From: Halalkalibacter alkaliphilus
GTDB taxonomy: Bacteria; Bacillota; Bacilli; Bacillales; Bacillaceae_D
Length of the DNA: 64,000 nt
Assembly: GCF_023555415.1 (NCBI RefSeq)
Contig: NZ_JAKRYL010000021.1
Coordinates: 1 to 64,000, forward strand
Direction of reading: 5' to 3'
The notes below the pieces were generated by a model. That model searched no databases. It was given only the letters and a program-made list of their open reading frames with translations, and had not been told where the DNA came from. Shown here piece after piece: positions 1-8,590 of the stretch. A program made the translations under genes and the position numbers. Position 1 is the stretch's first letter; each line of letters begins with the position of its first letter.

Positions 1-247
1 TAAGCGCCCTTCTTAAAAGGCGTACGGCGTGCGGAGCCAGGGCCACTCCCTTTGACTTCCCCCTTTCTAAAAGAAAAAAAGGTCGGGTTTTACCTTTTTT
101 TATATACCTGAAGCCCAGTGCGTAGCCGCCGTTATCACTTCAGCCTTTTAAGTGCCCTTCTTAAAAGGCGTACGGCGCGCGGAGCCAGGGCCACTCCCTT
201 TGACTTCCCTCTTTCTAAAAAAAGGTCGGGTTTTACCTTTTTTATGT
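1..247. repeat. Tandem pair of REP-like elements with terminator-like hairpins
   Basis: Two near-identical copies lie 149 bp apart (starting at 1 and 150). The complete element is about 116-193 and the one at the window edge is cut. The complete copy has a GTGCGTAGCC-type left box, a central stem (CCTTTTAAG with CTTAAAAGG) and a right box GCGCGGAGCC. Each copy is followed by a hairpin with an AAAGGT/ACCTTT stem (74-101 and 217-243). The same three-part layout recurs at 9.5-10.4, 34.5, 63.0 and 63.4 kb. No coding capacity is seen. Confidence 0.7.
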
Positions 248-260
248 AACTGAAAAGAAA

Positions 261-284
261 AAAAGCACTCAAATGAGTGCTTTT
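261..284 (-). terminator. yugI terminator
   Basis: Stem AAAAGCACTC pairs with GAGTGCTTTT around a short loop, 7 nt beyond the yugI stop on the minus strand, and is followed by a T-rich tail in that direction. Confidence 0.75.
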
Positions 285-290
285 ACTATA

Positions 291-716
291 TTATTTCTTC
301 GCGCGCTTGTTTAAGTCAGCTTGGATTTCGTTTGATTGCTTTAACCATTCTTTAAGCTTATCTTCCAATGTGTTAAATCCTTGTTGCTGTTGTTGCTTTT
401 GTACTTGTGGTTTACGGCCGCCACCAGCATTTCCTTGTGGACGAGGCTTTGCCGGACGAGCTGGACGCTCAGGAGCTTCTTGTGTAGCACGGATAGAAAG
501 TGAGATTTTTCCAGACCCCTCTTCTACATTCATGATTTTCACTTTCACTTCGTCCCCAACTTTAAGAACATCATTAATATCCTTAACGAAACCGTGCGCT
601 ACTTCTGAAATATGAACAAGTCCTTGCTTTTTTTCATCAAGAGCTACGAAAGCACCAAATGGCTTAATGCCAGTAACTTTTCCTTCTACGATATTGCCTA
701 CTTCATAATTTGACAT
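291..716 (-). CDS. yugI: S1-domain RNA-binding protein YugI (general stress protein 13 family)
   Basis: A 141-residue protein with one S1 OB-fold domain (about residues 3-75: VEGKVTGIKPFGAFVALD, GLVHISE, GKISLSIRA). A basic and glutamine-rich tail follows, and the C-terminal part (GFNTLEDKLKEWLKQSNE) resembles B. subtilis YugI as I remember it. The family binds RNA or ribosomes and is stress-induced; the exact role is unclear. The ATG at 716 is preferred over one 6 nt upstream because AGGAG lies 10 nt before it and only 4 nt before the other. It is monocistronic, with its own terminator. The position next to alaRT matches B. subtilis synteny. Confidence 0.9.
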   Translation of the reverse strand: MSNYEVGNIVEGKVTGIKPFGAFVALDEKKQGLVHISEVAHGFVKDINDVLKVGDEVKVKIMNVEEGSGKISLSIRATQEAPERPARPAKPRPQGNAGGGRKPQVQKQQQQQGFNTLEDKLKEWLKQSNEIQADLNKRAKK

Positions 717-862
717 ATACATACATCTCCTAGATAATTTTTAACCTTTTAATTTTAACACAATTAGAGCGTTTAAGCAAAAACGGATTGTACTCTTTTT
801 ATATTGATACCTTATACCCTATAATTTCAACAAGTAAACAAGCATTTGTGGAAATAAAGAGA

Positions 863-901
863 GGAGTCTCAAAAGGTCTGTTTTTGACCTTTTGAGACTC
901 C
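863..901 (-). terminator. Terminator hairpin of the thiM-helicase unit (AAAGGTC family)
   Basis: A perfect 16-bp stem (GGAGTCTCAAAAGGTC and its complement) with loop TGTTTTT lies just after the helicase stop. It belongs to the recurrent hairpin family with an AAAGGTC/GACCTTT apical stem. Confidence 0.8.
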
Positions 902-910
902 CCCACGTCC

Positions 911-2050
911 TTATTTTGCTTGTAACTGCCCTCTTGAAAGATACCGCTCTTCTAAATCAATTTTCAAATCACGTTTGTACTTTTCTAATTTATACTCATT
1001 TATTCGATCCATTAACGTAATAACCGTTCCAGCCTTACCCATTCTTCCTGTACGCCCAGCTCGGTGCAAGTAGCTATCAGGACTTGCCGGAGGATCCAAT
1101 TGTATAATATGTGTAACATCATCGACATCAAGCCCTCTTGCAGCCACATCTGTCGCTACAAGTATATGGGTATCTCCTTTTCTAAAGGATTGGAGGGCAT
1201 GCTCCCTTTCCTGCTTTCCTTGGTCTGAAGATAATGCTAATGCCTTAATTCCTTTATAAGAGAACTTTTCAGCTGTTTCAGCTAACTTCTCCAATTGATT
1301 GACAAACACAATTCCTTTTTCAATTTTTTCTGCATGAATTAAGCGTCTAGCCGTGTCAATCTTATCTCTTGTATCTACTCTGATGAAAAGGTGTTTCACC
1401 TGTTCTGTATTTAGTAGTCCACCTTCTGCTTCAATCTGAACAACAAATGGGGCGGCATCTGCGACTTGTTCAGAAAAATCTTTTGGTATCGTTGCAGAAA
1501 CAAATAAGAACTGAGTTTCTCTTCCTGCCCGTTTTGCAATCTGCATCGTTGCTTCCCACGATGGACGCTCTGCCATCATCCGGTCAGCTTCATCAACGGC
1601 AACAACTTTCACTTCATGGAGCTTTAATTTCTTCATTTCAATCAGTTCTAATAGTCGACCTGGTGTGCCAATCGCCAATTGCGGTTTTTGCTTTTTTAAC
1701 TTTTCAACTTGACGTTTAATATTGGCTCCGCCGATAAACGCGCCAATTTCAATTGATTCTTCTTTTGTCAAGCTTTTTGCCACTTCATGCACTTGCATGG
1801 CAAGCTCCTGAGTTGGTGCTAATACAACGACTTGAAGGCCTTTTTTATCCTTTTCAATCTTCGCAAGTGCAGGAAGAAGGAAGGCCAGTGTCTTTCCTGT
1901 CCCAGTTTGTGAACGTGCAATTAAGCTTTGTCCTTCAAGGGCTTCTGGAATCATTTTTGCTTGAATATCAGTTGGATCGGTAACACCTATATTTTTTAAT
2001 GCATTCACTAAAAAACTTGGTAATACATGAAATGAAAATGTTTCGCTCAT
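911..2050 (-). CDS. DEAD-box RNA helicase, YfmL-like
   Basis: An ATP-dependent RNA helicase of 379 residues, with two RecA domains and only a short C-terminal extension. Motifs in order: Q-motif region (PTDIQ, 26-30), Walker A SQTGTGKT (47-54), PTQELA, TPGR (129-132), DEAD (153-156), SAT (185-187), ATDVAARGLD and HRAGRTGR. The length and the GGAN...QVEKLKK segment resemble B. subtilis YfmL, linked to ribosome assembly, more than the longer CshA or CshB. The start has AGAGGG about 7 nt upstream. It follows thiM by 18 nt on the same strand, so the two are probably cotranscribed. YfmL orthology is from memory; the helicase call is secure. Confidence 0.9.
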   Translation of the reverse strand: MSETFSFHVLPSFLVNALKNIGVTDPTDIQAKMIPEALEGQSLIARSQTGTGKTLAFLLPALAKIEKDKKGLQVVVLAPTQELAMQVHEVAKSLTKEESIEIGAFIGGANIKRQVEKLKKQKPQLAIGTPGRLLELIEMKKLKLHEVKVVAVDEADRMMAERPSWEATMQIAKRAGRETQFLFVSATIPKDFSEQVADAAPFVVQIEAEGGLLNTEQVKHLFIRVDTRDKIDTARRLIHAEKIEKGIVFVNQLEKLAETAEKFSYKGIKALALSSDQGKQEREHALQSFRKGDTHILVATDVAARGLDVDDVTHIIQLDPPASPDSYLHRAGRTGRMGKAGTVITLMDRINEYKLEKYKRDLKIDLEERYLSRGQLQAK

Positions 2051-2068
2051 TCTTTTCCCTCTTTCTAT

Positions 2069-2851
2069 TTAAAACGTTTCTGTGCGCTTTAATTGGTCTA
2101 CTTGTTGCCCTGTTAATAGGTGAAGCTCATTTATGAATGCTTGTTGGAAGGCGCCAATACCAAGGCTATTCGTTTTTTCATATGCCTGCTCGCCAGCAAT
2201 CCCATAGTAGGTAACTGCACTCGTTGTTGCTTCAAGGATATTTTCACGGTTAGCAGCTATAAATGCACCAATTACTCCGCCTAAAAGGCAACCAGTTCCT
2301 ACCACTTTCGTCATCCAAGGGTGTCCATTACGGATGGCTTGTGCACGAACTCCATCGGTTACGACATCCACCTCACCCGTAACAACACATACACATTGAA
2401 ATTGAGTCGCTGCGCGTTTCGCTAATTCTAATTTATCACCTTCCATACTTCCATCTACGCCCTTGACCTTAGCTTCTACTCCAACAAGAGAAGCAATCTC
2501 CCCAGCGTTCCCTCTCAACACAGAAATATGTACTTCGTCCAAAATTCTCTTACTGCTCTCTGTTCGAAAAACCGTTGCCCCTGCCCCAACAGGGTCAAGG
2601 ACAACTGGTACTCCAGCACGATTAGCTGCTTGTCCAGCTACAATCATCTGATCAATCTGCGCTTTTGAAAGTGTACCAATATTTAATAATAAAGCTCCAG
2701 CTACACTAGCCAAGTCTGCTACTTCTTCTTCAGCATACGCCATTACTGGTGATGCACCTAATGCTAATAACCCATTCGCAGTAAAATTCGTAACTACTAC
2801 ATTGGTCATACAATGGACCAATGGATTCTCTTTTCGAACACGCTCTAACAA
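2069..2851 (-). CDS. thiM: Hydroxyethylthiazole kinase ThiM
   Basis: Phosphorylates 4-methyl-5-(2-hydroxyethyl)thiazole, salvaging the thiazole half of thiamine. The 260-residue protein carries family signatures: PLVHCMTN and GASPVM at the N-terminus, DPVGAGAT (86-93) and the active-site loop VVGTGC (183-188) with Cys188. The start is TTG, with GAGGG 8 nt upstream. No thiE or thiD neighbour and no TPP riboswitch is visible in the leader. Downstream partner is the DEAD-box helicase, with no obvious functional link. Confidence 0.93.
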   Translation of the reverse strand: MLERVRKENPLVHCMTNVVVTNFTANGLLALGASPVMAYAEEEVADLASVAGALLLNIGTLSKAQIDQMIVAGQAANRAGVPVVLDPVGAGATVFRTESSKRILDEVHISVLRGNAGEIASLVGVEAKVKGVDGSMEGDKLELAKRAATQFQCVCVVTGEVDVVTDGVRAQAIRNGHPWMTKVVGTGCLLGGVIGAFIAANRENILEATTSAVTYYGIAGEQAYEKTNSLGIGAFQQAFINELHLLTGQQVDQLKRTETF

Positions 2852-3003
2852 ATGAACCGCCCTCTTCTTGTTGTAATAATTATGAGAAAATCTTACCTTT
2901 TTTTCCTACTAAAAACAAACGTAACATTTTTCTGACGATTATGTATAAAATTCAAAACAATGCCCATAATGGATATTACAATCGTATTCCCCCTACGAAT
3001 GAA

Positions 3004-3025
3004 GGCAAGAGCTTAAGCTCTTGCC
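3004..3025. terminator. Palindromic hairpin between alaT and thiM
   Basis: A perfect 22-nt palindrome with arms GGCAAGAGCTT/AAGCTCTTGCC sits 25 nt past the alaT stop. The T run is on the plus side (3026-3035), so minus-strand termination would rely on a weak U tract. This separates alaT from thiM. Confidence 0.6.
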
Positions 3026-3050
3026 CTCTTTTTTTATAGGTCCAACAATT

Positions 3051-4226
3051 CTATGTTAGCTTTTTCAACAGTCTTTCTATCCGCTCCACTGACTGTTCTA
3101 AATTATCCATTGATGTTGCATAAGAACAGCGAATATGCCCTTCTCCCCCAGCACCAAATACATGACCAGGAACGACAGCCACTCTTTCTTCTAATAAGAG
3201 CTTCTCTGCAAACTGCTCAGATGTAAGCCCAGTACTTTCGATTGATGGGAATGCATAAAACGCCCCGCCAGGCGTATGACACGATAAGCCAATCTCTTTA
3301 AATGACTTCACAACATAGTTTCTACGTTGTTTATACGATTGCTTCATTCGTTCGATATCATCCATGCCGCTCTTTAACGCCTCTAATGCCCCGTATTGTG
3401 CCATTGTAGGTGCACACATTAAGCTATATTGATGAAGCTTAAGCATCGCTGAAAGCAAGTCCTCGGGAGCTAATACAAAGCCAAGTCGCCACCCTGTCAT
3501 GGCGAAGGATTTAGAAAAGCCCGAAATTAAAATCGTCCGGTCTTTCATATTCGGAAGCGACGCGAAACTAACATGTTTTTCGTCATAACTAAGCTCTGCA
3601 TAGATCTCATCAGAAAATACGAGTAAATCATGTCTTTCAGCGAGTAAAGCTATTTCTAACATATCTTCACGACTCATTGTTGCGCCTGTTGGATTATTTG
3701 GAAAACACAGCATAAGCGCCTTTGTTCGATCAGTAATAGCTGCTTCAATTTGCTTTGCTGACACTTTGAAATTATCTTGATTATTCGTTCCAACTGAAAC
3801 TGGTACTCCACCAGCCATTTGTACAAGCGGTACATAAGACACAAAGCTCGGTTCAACGATAATGACCTCATCGCCTTCATTAAGAATCGCACGCATGCCA
3901 ATATCAATTGCTTCACTAGCACCTACTGTTACTAACACTTCGCTCTCAGGATCATACTGAACAGAAAAACGCTTGTTCATATAAGAGGAGATCTCTCTTC
4001 TTAGTTCAATGATCCCCGCATTTGCAGAATAAGCGGTGAAACCTCGCTCAAGGGACGAGATGCTCGCTTCACGAATGTTCCAAGGCGTGACAAAATCAGG
4101 CTCCCCTACCCCTAGTGAAATAATGTTATCCATTTTCGACGCTAAATCAAAGAACCGCCGGATACCGGATGGTTTAATCTGTTGAACACGATTTGATAAT
4201 CGCGAGTTAGTTTTTACGTTTGACAT
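3051..4226 (-). CDS. alaT: PLP-dependent aminotransferase AlaT (alanine transaminase, YugH)
   Basis: Class I/II aminotransferase of 391 residues. Seen: GVGEPDF (39-45), FPNNPTG (175-181), SDEIYAE (205-211) and the PLP lysine Lys239 in SGFSKSFAMTGWR. In B. subtilis the yugH product makes alanine from pyruvate and is controlled by the neighbouring Lrp-type AlaR. Here the stop of alaR and the start of alaT overlap as TAATG, indicating translational coupling. Substrate assignment rests on synteny and overall resemblance; older annotations call the family PatA. Confidence 0.88.
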   Translation of the reverse strand: MSNVKTNSRLSNRVQQIKPSGIRRFFDLASKMDNIISLGVGEPDFVTPWNIREASISSLERGFTAYSANAGIIELRREISSYMNKRFSVQYDPESEVLVTVGASEAIDIGMRAILNEGDEVIIVEPSFVSYVPLVQMAGGVPVSVGTNNQDNFKVSAKQIEAAITDRTKALMLCFPNNPTGATMSREDMLEIALLAERHDLLVFSDEIYAELSYDEKHVSFASLPNMKDRTILISGFSKSFAMTGWRLGFVLAPEDLLSAMLKLHQYSLMCAPTMAQYGALEALKSGMDDIERMKQSYKQRRNYVVKSFKEIGLSCHTPGGAFYAFPSIESTGLTSEQFAEKLLLEERVAVVPGHVFGAGGEGHIRCSYATSMDNLEQSVERIERLLKKLT

Positions 4227-4720
4227 TATGGTGTCACCACAATTCGATGGTCTTCTTCCCCTTGATCAAAGACAACCCCATCATGCTTATATTTTTTCAA
4301 TTGGAAATGAGTTGTTGTAGAAATAACTGTATCAATCGTAGATAATTTTTCCGAAACAAAGCGAGCAATTTCAGACATGGTCTTCCCTTCAATTACAACA
4401 GATAAATCATAAGCACCAGACATTAAGTAAAGTGCTTTCACTTCAGGAAAGCGATAGATTCGCTCTGCTACTTCATCAAAACCTACTCCACGCTGCGGGG
4501 TAACTTTGACATCGATCACAGCTGTAACACCTTCTTGTTTCTCAACCTTGCTCCAATCAATAACGGCAGAATAGCTTAAAATAACTTTTTCATCTTCTAA
4601 TTTTTTTAAAATTGCTTTGACTTCATCTTCTGAGGCGTCGACCATTTTAGCAAGTGTTTGGATAGATACTCGGCCATCCCCTTCAATGATTTGCAAAACT
4701 TCCAATGCTTTTTCATTCAT
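4226..4720 (-). CDS. alaR: Lrp/AsnC-family regulator AlaR (YugG)
   Basis: 164 residues: an N-terminal winged HTH (about 5-60, GRVSIQTLAKMVDASEDEVKAI) and a C-terminal RAM ligand-binding domain (about 65-150). In B. subtilis the orthologue activates alaT. It is the first gene of a two-gene operon and overlaps alaT by one base. A 9-bp inverted repeat 30 nt upstream (4752-4787) is a candidate autoregulatory site. AAAGGAG precedes the ATG. Confidence 0.87.
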   Translation of the reverse strand: MNEKALEVLQIIEGDGRVSIQTLAKMVDASEDEVKAILKKLEDEKVILSYSAVIDWSKVEKQEGVTAVIDVKVTPQRGVGFDEVAERIYRFPEVKALYLMSGAYDLSVVIEGKTMSEIARFVSEKLSTIDTVISTTTHFQLKKYKHDGVVFDQGEEDHRIVVTP

Positions 4721-4751
4721 TTTTTCTCTATCTCCTTTGTGTTCGTTAAGC

Positions 4752-4787
4752 GTATGTTATCTAATCATTTGGTTTATCATAACATAC
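4752..4787 (-). promoter_or_regulatory. Inverted repeat upstream of alaRT, candidate AlaR operator
   Basis: Arms GTATGTTAT (4752-4760) and ATAACATAC (4779-4787) are perfect, with an 18-nt AT-rich spacer. The position just upstream of alaR and the dyad form suit an Lrp-type dimer site. No clear -35/-10 pair was assigned. Confidence 0.4.
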
Positions 4788-4926
4788 CGAGCCACTGTAA
4801 CGAATCACCTTTTTTTCTTATTATTCGAACATTTCTTGTAAAAATGTTATCTTCTTCATGTAAGAGTTTCTTTCTATTCGATACGTTAGAGTCTTCATTC
4901 CCTTGCTTAGGAGGAGTCTAAAAAAC

Positions 4927-5496
4927 ATGACACCATCTGCACCACGTTATGCATTACTCATTATTGATATGATTAATGATCTTGAATTTTCAAGTGGCTA
5001 TCAATTGCTTCCTTATGCTCTTACTTCGGCGAAGAACATCGCAACTTTAAAACGCACGTTAAAAAAAGAAGGTATGCCCGTAATCTATGTTAACGACAAT
5101 TACGGGAAGTGGCAATCAGACTTCAGGCACCTTGTGTCTCATTGTCTTGAAGAAAATGTTCGCGGCAAACCAATCGCTGAAATAATGAAACCAGATGATG
5201 ACGACTATTTTATCTTAAAGCCTAAGTATTCAGGATTCTTTGCTACTCCTTTAGACCTGTTGCTCACTCACTTACATGTCAATACATTAATTATTACGGG
5301 TGTAGCCGGGAATATGTGTGTGCAATTTACGGCAAATGATGCCTATATGCGTGATTACCAGCTTATGATTCCATCAGATTGCGTTGCATCCAATACACTA
5401 CAAACAAATGAACATGCCTTAAACTTTATGGAAGAAGTACTAAAAGCCGATATTTCACCTTCAACGAAAATCATTAACAATTTAACAAAGGCCTAA
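4927..5496 (+). CDS. Isochorismatase-family cysteine hydrolase
   Basis: 189 residues with an isochorismatase-like Rossmann fold. The family triad is visible: Asp14 (LLIIDMIND), Lys98 (FILKPKYSGF) and Cys131 (TGVAGNMCVQ). Such proteins hydrolyse amide or related bonds (nicotinamidase, N-carbamoylsarcosine amidase and others); the substrate here cannot be told. The ATG at 4927 follows a strong AGGAGGAG about 10 nt upstream; an earlier in-frame TTG at 4903 lies before that site and is rejected. Divergent from alaR. Confidence 0.85.
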   Translation: MTPSAPRYALLIIDMINDLEFSSGYQLLPYALTSAKNIATLKRTLKKEGMPVIYVNDNYGKWQSDFRHLVSHCLEENVRGKPIAEIMKPDDDDYFILKPKYSGFFATPLDLLLTHLHVNTLIITGVAGNMCVQFTANDAYMRDYQLMIPSDCVASNTLQTNEHALNFMEEVLKADISPSTKIINNLTKA

Positions 5497-5516
5497 CTAC
5501 AATTAGTTAGACCTTT
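5487..5516. terminator. Bidirectional terminator at a convergent gene end
   Basis: Stem AAAGGCCTAACTA with TAGTTAGACCTTT (one C-A mismatch, G-U on the other strand) and a 4-nt loop. It overlaps the stop codons of both converging genes, and TTTTG follows on the plus side. Confidence 0.65.
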
Positions 5517-5931
5517 TGTTTTCTTGACTTGGGTTAGTATGTTCAACTTTAATATGATGTTTCTTCGCGAATTCAAGCAATTCCGTTTCCAATCCTTTTG
5601 GAGAGAAGCGCTGCAGCTTCAGTCTGAGCCCTTTTTTTAAATGAAGAAGGATAATCGTTCTTTCACCTAAGTGAATAGTGGTCAGTTTAGCTACTTCATC
5701 CGCTTCGATTGTCCGCTTCCTTATAGCAAAACCGAATACGTGAACAATATGAATTATTTTATCTTCCAGTACATCAAGTCGATAACTCATTGTCAGAGCT
5801 GCAAAAAAAATAAAAGAAACACCATATGCTACATTAGTCCATAATGTTTCTTCAAGAGCATACGCATAAGTAATCGTTAAAATAAATAAGAGAATCCAAA
5901 GAAATTTCGGCTCTTTAGCGTGATAAGTCAA
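5503..5931 (-). CDS. Membrane protein with two TM segments and a PH-like cytosolic domain
   Basis: 142 residues from a TTG start. Two hydrophobic segments (about residues 9-26 and 32-50) are followed by a beta-rich domain (YRLDVLEDKIIHIVHVFGF, then IILLHLKKGLRLKLQRFSP) with the look of bacterial PH (YdbS/YdbT-like) membrane proteins. AAAGGGG lies 7 nt before the TTG, whereas the upstream ATG at 5964 has no Shine-Dalgarno. Function unknown; the fold assignment is tentative. Confidence 0.6.
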   Translation of the reverse strand: MTYHAKEPKFLWILLFILTITYAYALEETLWTNVAYGVSFIFFAALTMSYRLDVLEDKIIHIVHVFGFAIRKRTIEADEVAKLTTIHLGERTIILLHLKKGLRLKLQRFSPKGLETELLEFAKKHHIKVEHTNPSQENKRSN

Positions 5932-6057
5932 GATGACACCCCTTTCTGGTCTAACACTTCTCATTTCTAACAGTGTCGTTTTTGTTTATTATACACGAGT
6001 TTCATACGGCATAAAGAGGGGGACTATATTATAAAAAGCTATTTAAAGGAGAAGAAA

Positions 6058-6891
6058 ATGCAGAAAAACTCTTTTTATTCCCTATTTATTCACAAACTAA
6101 AAACCGATCCTATTCCAGATTGGTCAGCCACATTGGCATACTATTTCATGCTTTCTATTTTTCCTTTACTTATTTTTTTATTAGCCCTTATTCCATATTT
6201 TCATTTTGACCTTGATACAATCTATTCATTTATTAATGACTACGTCCCTGAAGGCCTTGATGAACTCTTTTCAACAACAATTTTAGAAGTCATTAGCGAG
6301 CCTCAAGGAGGACTTGTTTCCTTCGGGGTACTAGCGACCATTTGGTCCGCTTCTAATGGGGTAAATGCCTTAGTTCGCGCTGTCAATCGTTCATATAATA
6401 TTGAAGAGACAAGAAACTTTGTGAAACTTCGTATTCTTTCTATTTTGTTAACCATTGCTATGATTGCCGTTATAGTAGTCACATTGTTAATGCCTGTCTT
6501 TGGTAATGTGATTATTCACGCGCTCGAGGATTACTTTTTTCTTCCACATGAAACGGCACAAATTTTACATTCATTGCGTTGGATTGTAGGAATTGGGTTG
6601 ATGACGTTTGTGCTTATGATTGTTTATTCCATTGCCCCGAACGTGAAGTTAACTTTTAAACAAGTAATTATAGGAGCCGTATCTGCAACGGTTTGTTGGC
6701 AAGTAATCTCTGCTTTATTTGCCACATACATAAGTAATTTCGGAAATTTCACGGCGACCTATGGTAGTCTTGGTGGAGTTATCATCCTTATGCTTTGGTT
6801 CTTTCTCACAGGGGTAAGTCTCGTTATTGGTGGTCAAATTAACGCCACTCTTTACTTACAGAAGAAAAATAGAAATAACAATCTATCATAA
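6058..6891 (+). CDS. YihY/BrkB-family inner-membrane protein (YfkH-like)
   Basis: 277 residues with about six transmembrane segments and the family start WSATLAYYFMLSIFPLLIFL. The central GGLVSFGVLATIWSASNGVNALVRAVNRSYN, given here as GGLVSFGVLATIWSAS and NGVNALVRAVN, and the C-terminal YGSLGGVIILMLWFF are hallmarks. The family was once called RNase BN, but that activity is not supported; transport has been suggested. AAAGGAG precedes the ATG. Length equals B. subtilis YfkH. Confidence 0.85.
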   Translation: MQKNSFYSLFIHKLKTDPIPDWSATLAYYFMLSIFPLLIFLLALIPYFHFDLDTIYSFINDYVPEGLDELFSTTILEVISEPQGGLVSFGVLATIWSASNGVNALVRAVNRSYNIEETRNFVKLRILSILLTIAMIAVIVVTLLMPVFGNVIIHALEDYFFLPHETAQILHSLRWIVGIGLMTFVLMIVYSIAPNVKLTFKQVIIGAVSATVCWQVISALFATYISNFGNFTATYGSLGGVIILMLWFFLTGVSLVIGGQINATLYLQKKNRNNNLS

Positions 6892-6991
6892 CCTAAAAAA
6901 TTATTTCAAAAAAGTGTATATAATTTTCATTTTTGGAGATGATGGTATCAGAATGCACGGTGAATTTAAATGAACGAGGAGATGACAGGGA

Positions 6992-7264
6992 ATGAATAAA
7001 ACGGAACTAGTACAAGCTGTAGCTGAACGTACACAACTATCAAAAAAAGATGCCGGAAGCGCTGTCAATGCTGTATTTGATTTAATTGAGGAGTCATTGT
7101 CAAAAGGGGAAACAGTCCAACTCATTGGTTTTGGAAACTTTGAGGTTCGCGAAAGAGCGGCTAGAAAAGGACGTAACCCGCAAACAGGTGAGGAAATTGA
7201 TATTGCCGCAACAAAAACACCAGCATTTAAAGCAGGAAAGCAATTAAAAGAATCAGTGAAATAA
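6992..7264 (+). CDS. hup: HU-family histone-like DNA-binding protein
   Basis: 90 residues with complete HU features: N-terminal dimerisation helices, [20 protein letters not shown], and the beta-arm tip with RNPQTGEEI. Binds and bends DNA nonspecifically as a dimer. It differs from the canonical B. subtilis Hbs (less basic first helices, GETVQLI for GDKIQLI), and its location beside yfkH-like and bioY genes suggests a second paralogue. GAGGAG lies upstream of the ATG; a terminator follows. Confidence 0.9.
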   Translation: MNKTELVQAVAERTQLSKKDAGSAVNAVFDLIEESLSKGETVQLIGFGNFEVRERAARKGRNPQTGEEIDIAATKTPAFKAGKQLKESVK

Positions 7265-7287
7265 ACATACGAGCGTAACTCAAAAGA

Positions 7288-7323
7288 AAAGGTCTGATCG
7301 TGCATACTGCAGATCAGACCTTT
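7288..7323. terminator. Bidirectional terminator between hup and the RDD gene
   Basis: Stem AAAGGTCTGATC with GATCAGACCTTT and a 12-nt loop; T-rich on both sides. It shares AAAGGTC/GACCTTT with the recurrent family, but here that motif is at the base of the stem. Confidence 0.75.
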
Positions 7324-7336
7324 CTAGTCCATATTA

Positions 7337-7771
7337 TTAAGATTCTTGATACGGATTTGCCTCAGCCGGTTTCTCATACGTAACATACGTTTTAGCTATC
7401 ATATCGTGAATGCTTCTTTTGTCTTTCCGAAAGGCTACCATAAACGCACTAACAATAAAAGCAATCATTAACGTAATAGCATAGACAAACCCAGCAACGA
7501 TGACTCTTAATAGCATCGTACCAAACCCAACATTACTTCCATCTAATTTAACGATTCGAATTCCTAACAATCGTTTCCCAACCGTATAGCCGTACCATAA
7601 TACAGGAAGAAGCAATGAATACAATAAATTTCCAATACCATCTACGATTTCTCTTGCATCTTGGGTTAATCCAAAAAGTGCAGCAAGAATAAAAATTGTA
7701 CCTGAAACAACAATAACATCAAGAATACTCGCCCCTACACGAACCCAAAATCCAGCAGGACGTTCAACCAT
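7337..7771 (-). CDS. RDD-family membrane protein
   Basis: 144 residues with three hydrophobic segments. The RDD-type opening GFWVRVGASILDVIVV has Arg and Asp at the family positions, and KRLLGIRIVKLDGSNVGF is the usual central motif. Some RDD proteins act in cation or Na+/H+ exchange; no role can be assigned here. The start at 7771 has GGGAGG 9 nt upstream, while an ATG 30 nt further up lacks a site. Confidence 0.8.
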   Translation of the reverse strand: MVERPAGFWVRVGASILDVIVVSGTIFILAALFGLTQDAREIVDGIGNLLYSLLLPVLWYGYTVGKRLLGIRIVKLDGSNVGFGTMLLRVIVAGFVYAITLMIAFIVSAFMVAFRKDKRSIHDMIAKTYVTYEKPAEANPYQES

Positions 7772-7850
7772 AAGAAAAAACCTCCCTCTACTCTCAAACA
7801 CTCTGTCTCTATTATAGACATTTTACAATGATATTGTACACATATTCACT

Positions 7851-7903
7851 TTGTTAACCAAACGAAAATAAATGTTGACAATATACTTATCCCTTATTAT
7901 TCT
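7851..7903 (+). promoter_or_regulatory. BirA-type operator overlapping the bioY promoter
   Basis: Half sites TTGTTAAC (7851-7858) and GTTGACAA (7874-7881) form an inverted repeat with one mismatch. The spacing is that of Gram-positive BirA boxes. A sigma-A promoter overlaps it: -35 TTGACA at 7875-7880, 17-bp spacer, -10 TATTCT at 7898-7903. Biotin-dependent repression of bioY is inferred. Confidence 0.7.
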
Positions 7904-7936
7904 AATGTTAACTACTTAAACACACGAGGTGAACAA

Positions 7937-8539
7937 ATGTCATCAATCAAACCAAAAATACATACAGTTGATCTAGTTCTTGTTGCCATGTTTGCAGCAT
8001 TAATGGCTATAGGTGCTAATTTAACATCTTTTCTTGTTATCGGATCTGTCCCTATCACGTTGCAAACACTCTTTGCCATCTTAGCAGGTGCTCTTCTCGG
8101 CAGCCGAATGGGATCACTTGCCATGATTGTCTATTTACTTGTCGGTCTTGTCGGCTTCCCTGTTTTTGCACAATTTTCAGGTGGCTTACGGACATTCGTT
8201 AGTCCAACCTTTGGCTTTCTCCTTTCATATATTATGGTTGCTTTTGTAACTGGACTTATGATTGAGAGAAGCAAGAAAAAGAAAATTGCTACTTTTATGG
8301 CAGCTTGTTTTGTTGGGCTTATTATTAACTATGTAGTCGGTACTCATTATATGTACTATGCTTTTCAATTTTTAGCAGGACTTGAGGCAGTAAGCTATCA
8401 AGTAGTTTGGACTTGGATGGCTGCACCTGCTGTCAAAGATATTATTTTAACTTTCTTTGCTGCTGTACTTTCTTCTCGTATTTATCATATTGTGAACAAA
8501 AGACGCGGACGCAACTCATTACCGAATCAAGTCGCTTAA
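7937..8539 (+). CDS. bioY: Biotin transporter substrate-binding subunit BioY
   Basis: 200 residues and six predicted TM segments. It is the S component of an ECF-type biotin importer, which partners with BioM/BioN or shared EcfAT (not in this window). Seen: the early AALMAIGANL segment, VPITLQTLFAILAGALLGSR and GFPVFAQFSGG, all diagnostic of BioY. GAGGTG precedes the ATG. A BirA-like box overlaps the promoter, which independently supports a biotin role. Confidence 0.93.
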   Translation: MSSIKPKIHTVDLVLVAMFAALMAIGANLTSFLVIGSVPITLQTLFAILAGALLGSRMGSLAMIVYLLVGLVGFPVFAQFSGGLRTFVSPTFGFLLSYIMVAFVTGLMIERSKKKKIATFMAACFVGLIINYVVGTHYMYYAFQFLAGLEAVSYQVVWTWMAAPAVKDIILTFFAAVLSSRIYHIVNKRRGRNSLPNQVA

Positions 8540-8543
8540 TACG

Positions 8544-8590
8544 AAAGGGGTGTCACAAAGGGTAAAACAGACCTTTTGAGGCACCCCTTT
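8544..8590. terminator. Bidirectional terminator between bioY and a convergent lipoprotein gene
   Basis: AAAGGGGTGTC... pairs with GGCACCCCTTT, and the apical part carries AAAGGG/GACCTTT. It overlaps the stop of the convergent gene. Member of the recurrent hairpin family, with a few mismatches. Confidence 0.7.

Noticed and set aside
2852-3003. TPP riboswitch before thiM
   Set aside because: No CTGAGA or other thi-box blocks found in the leader.
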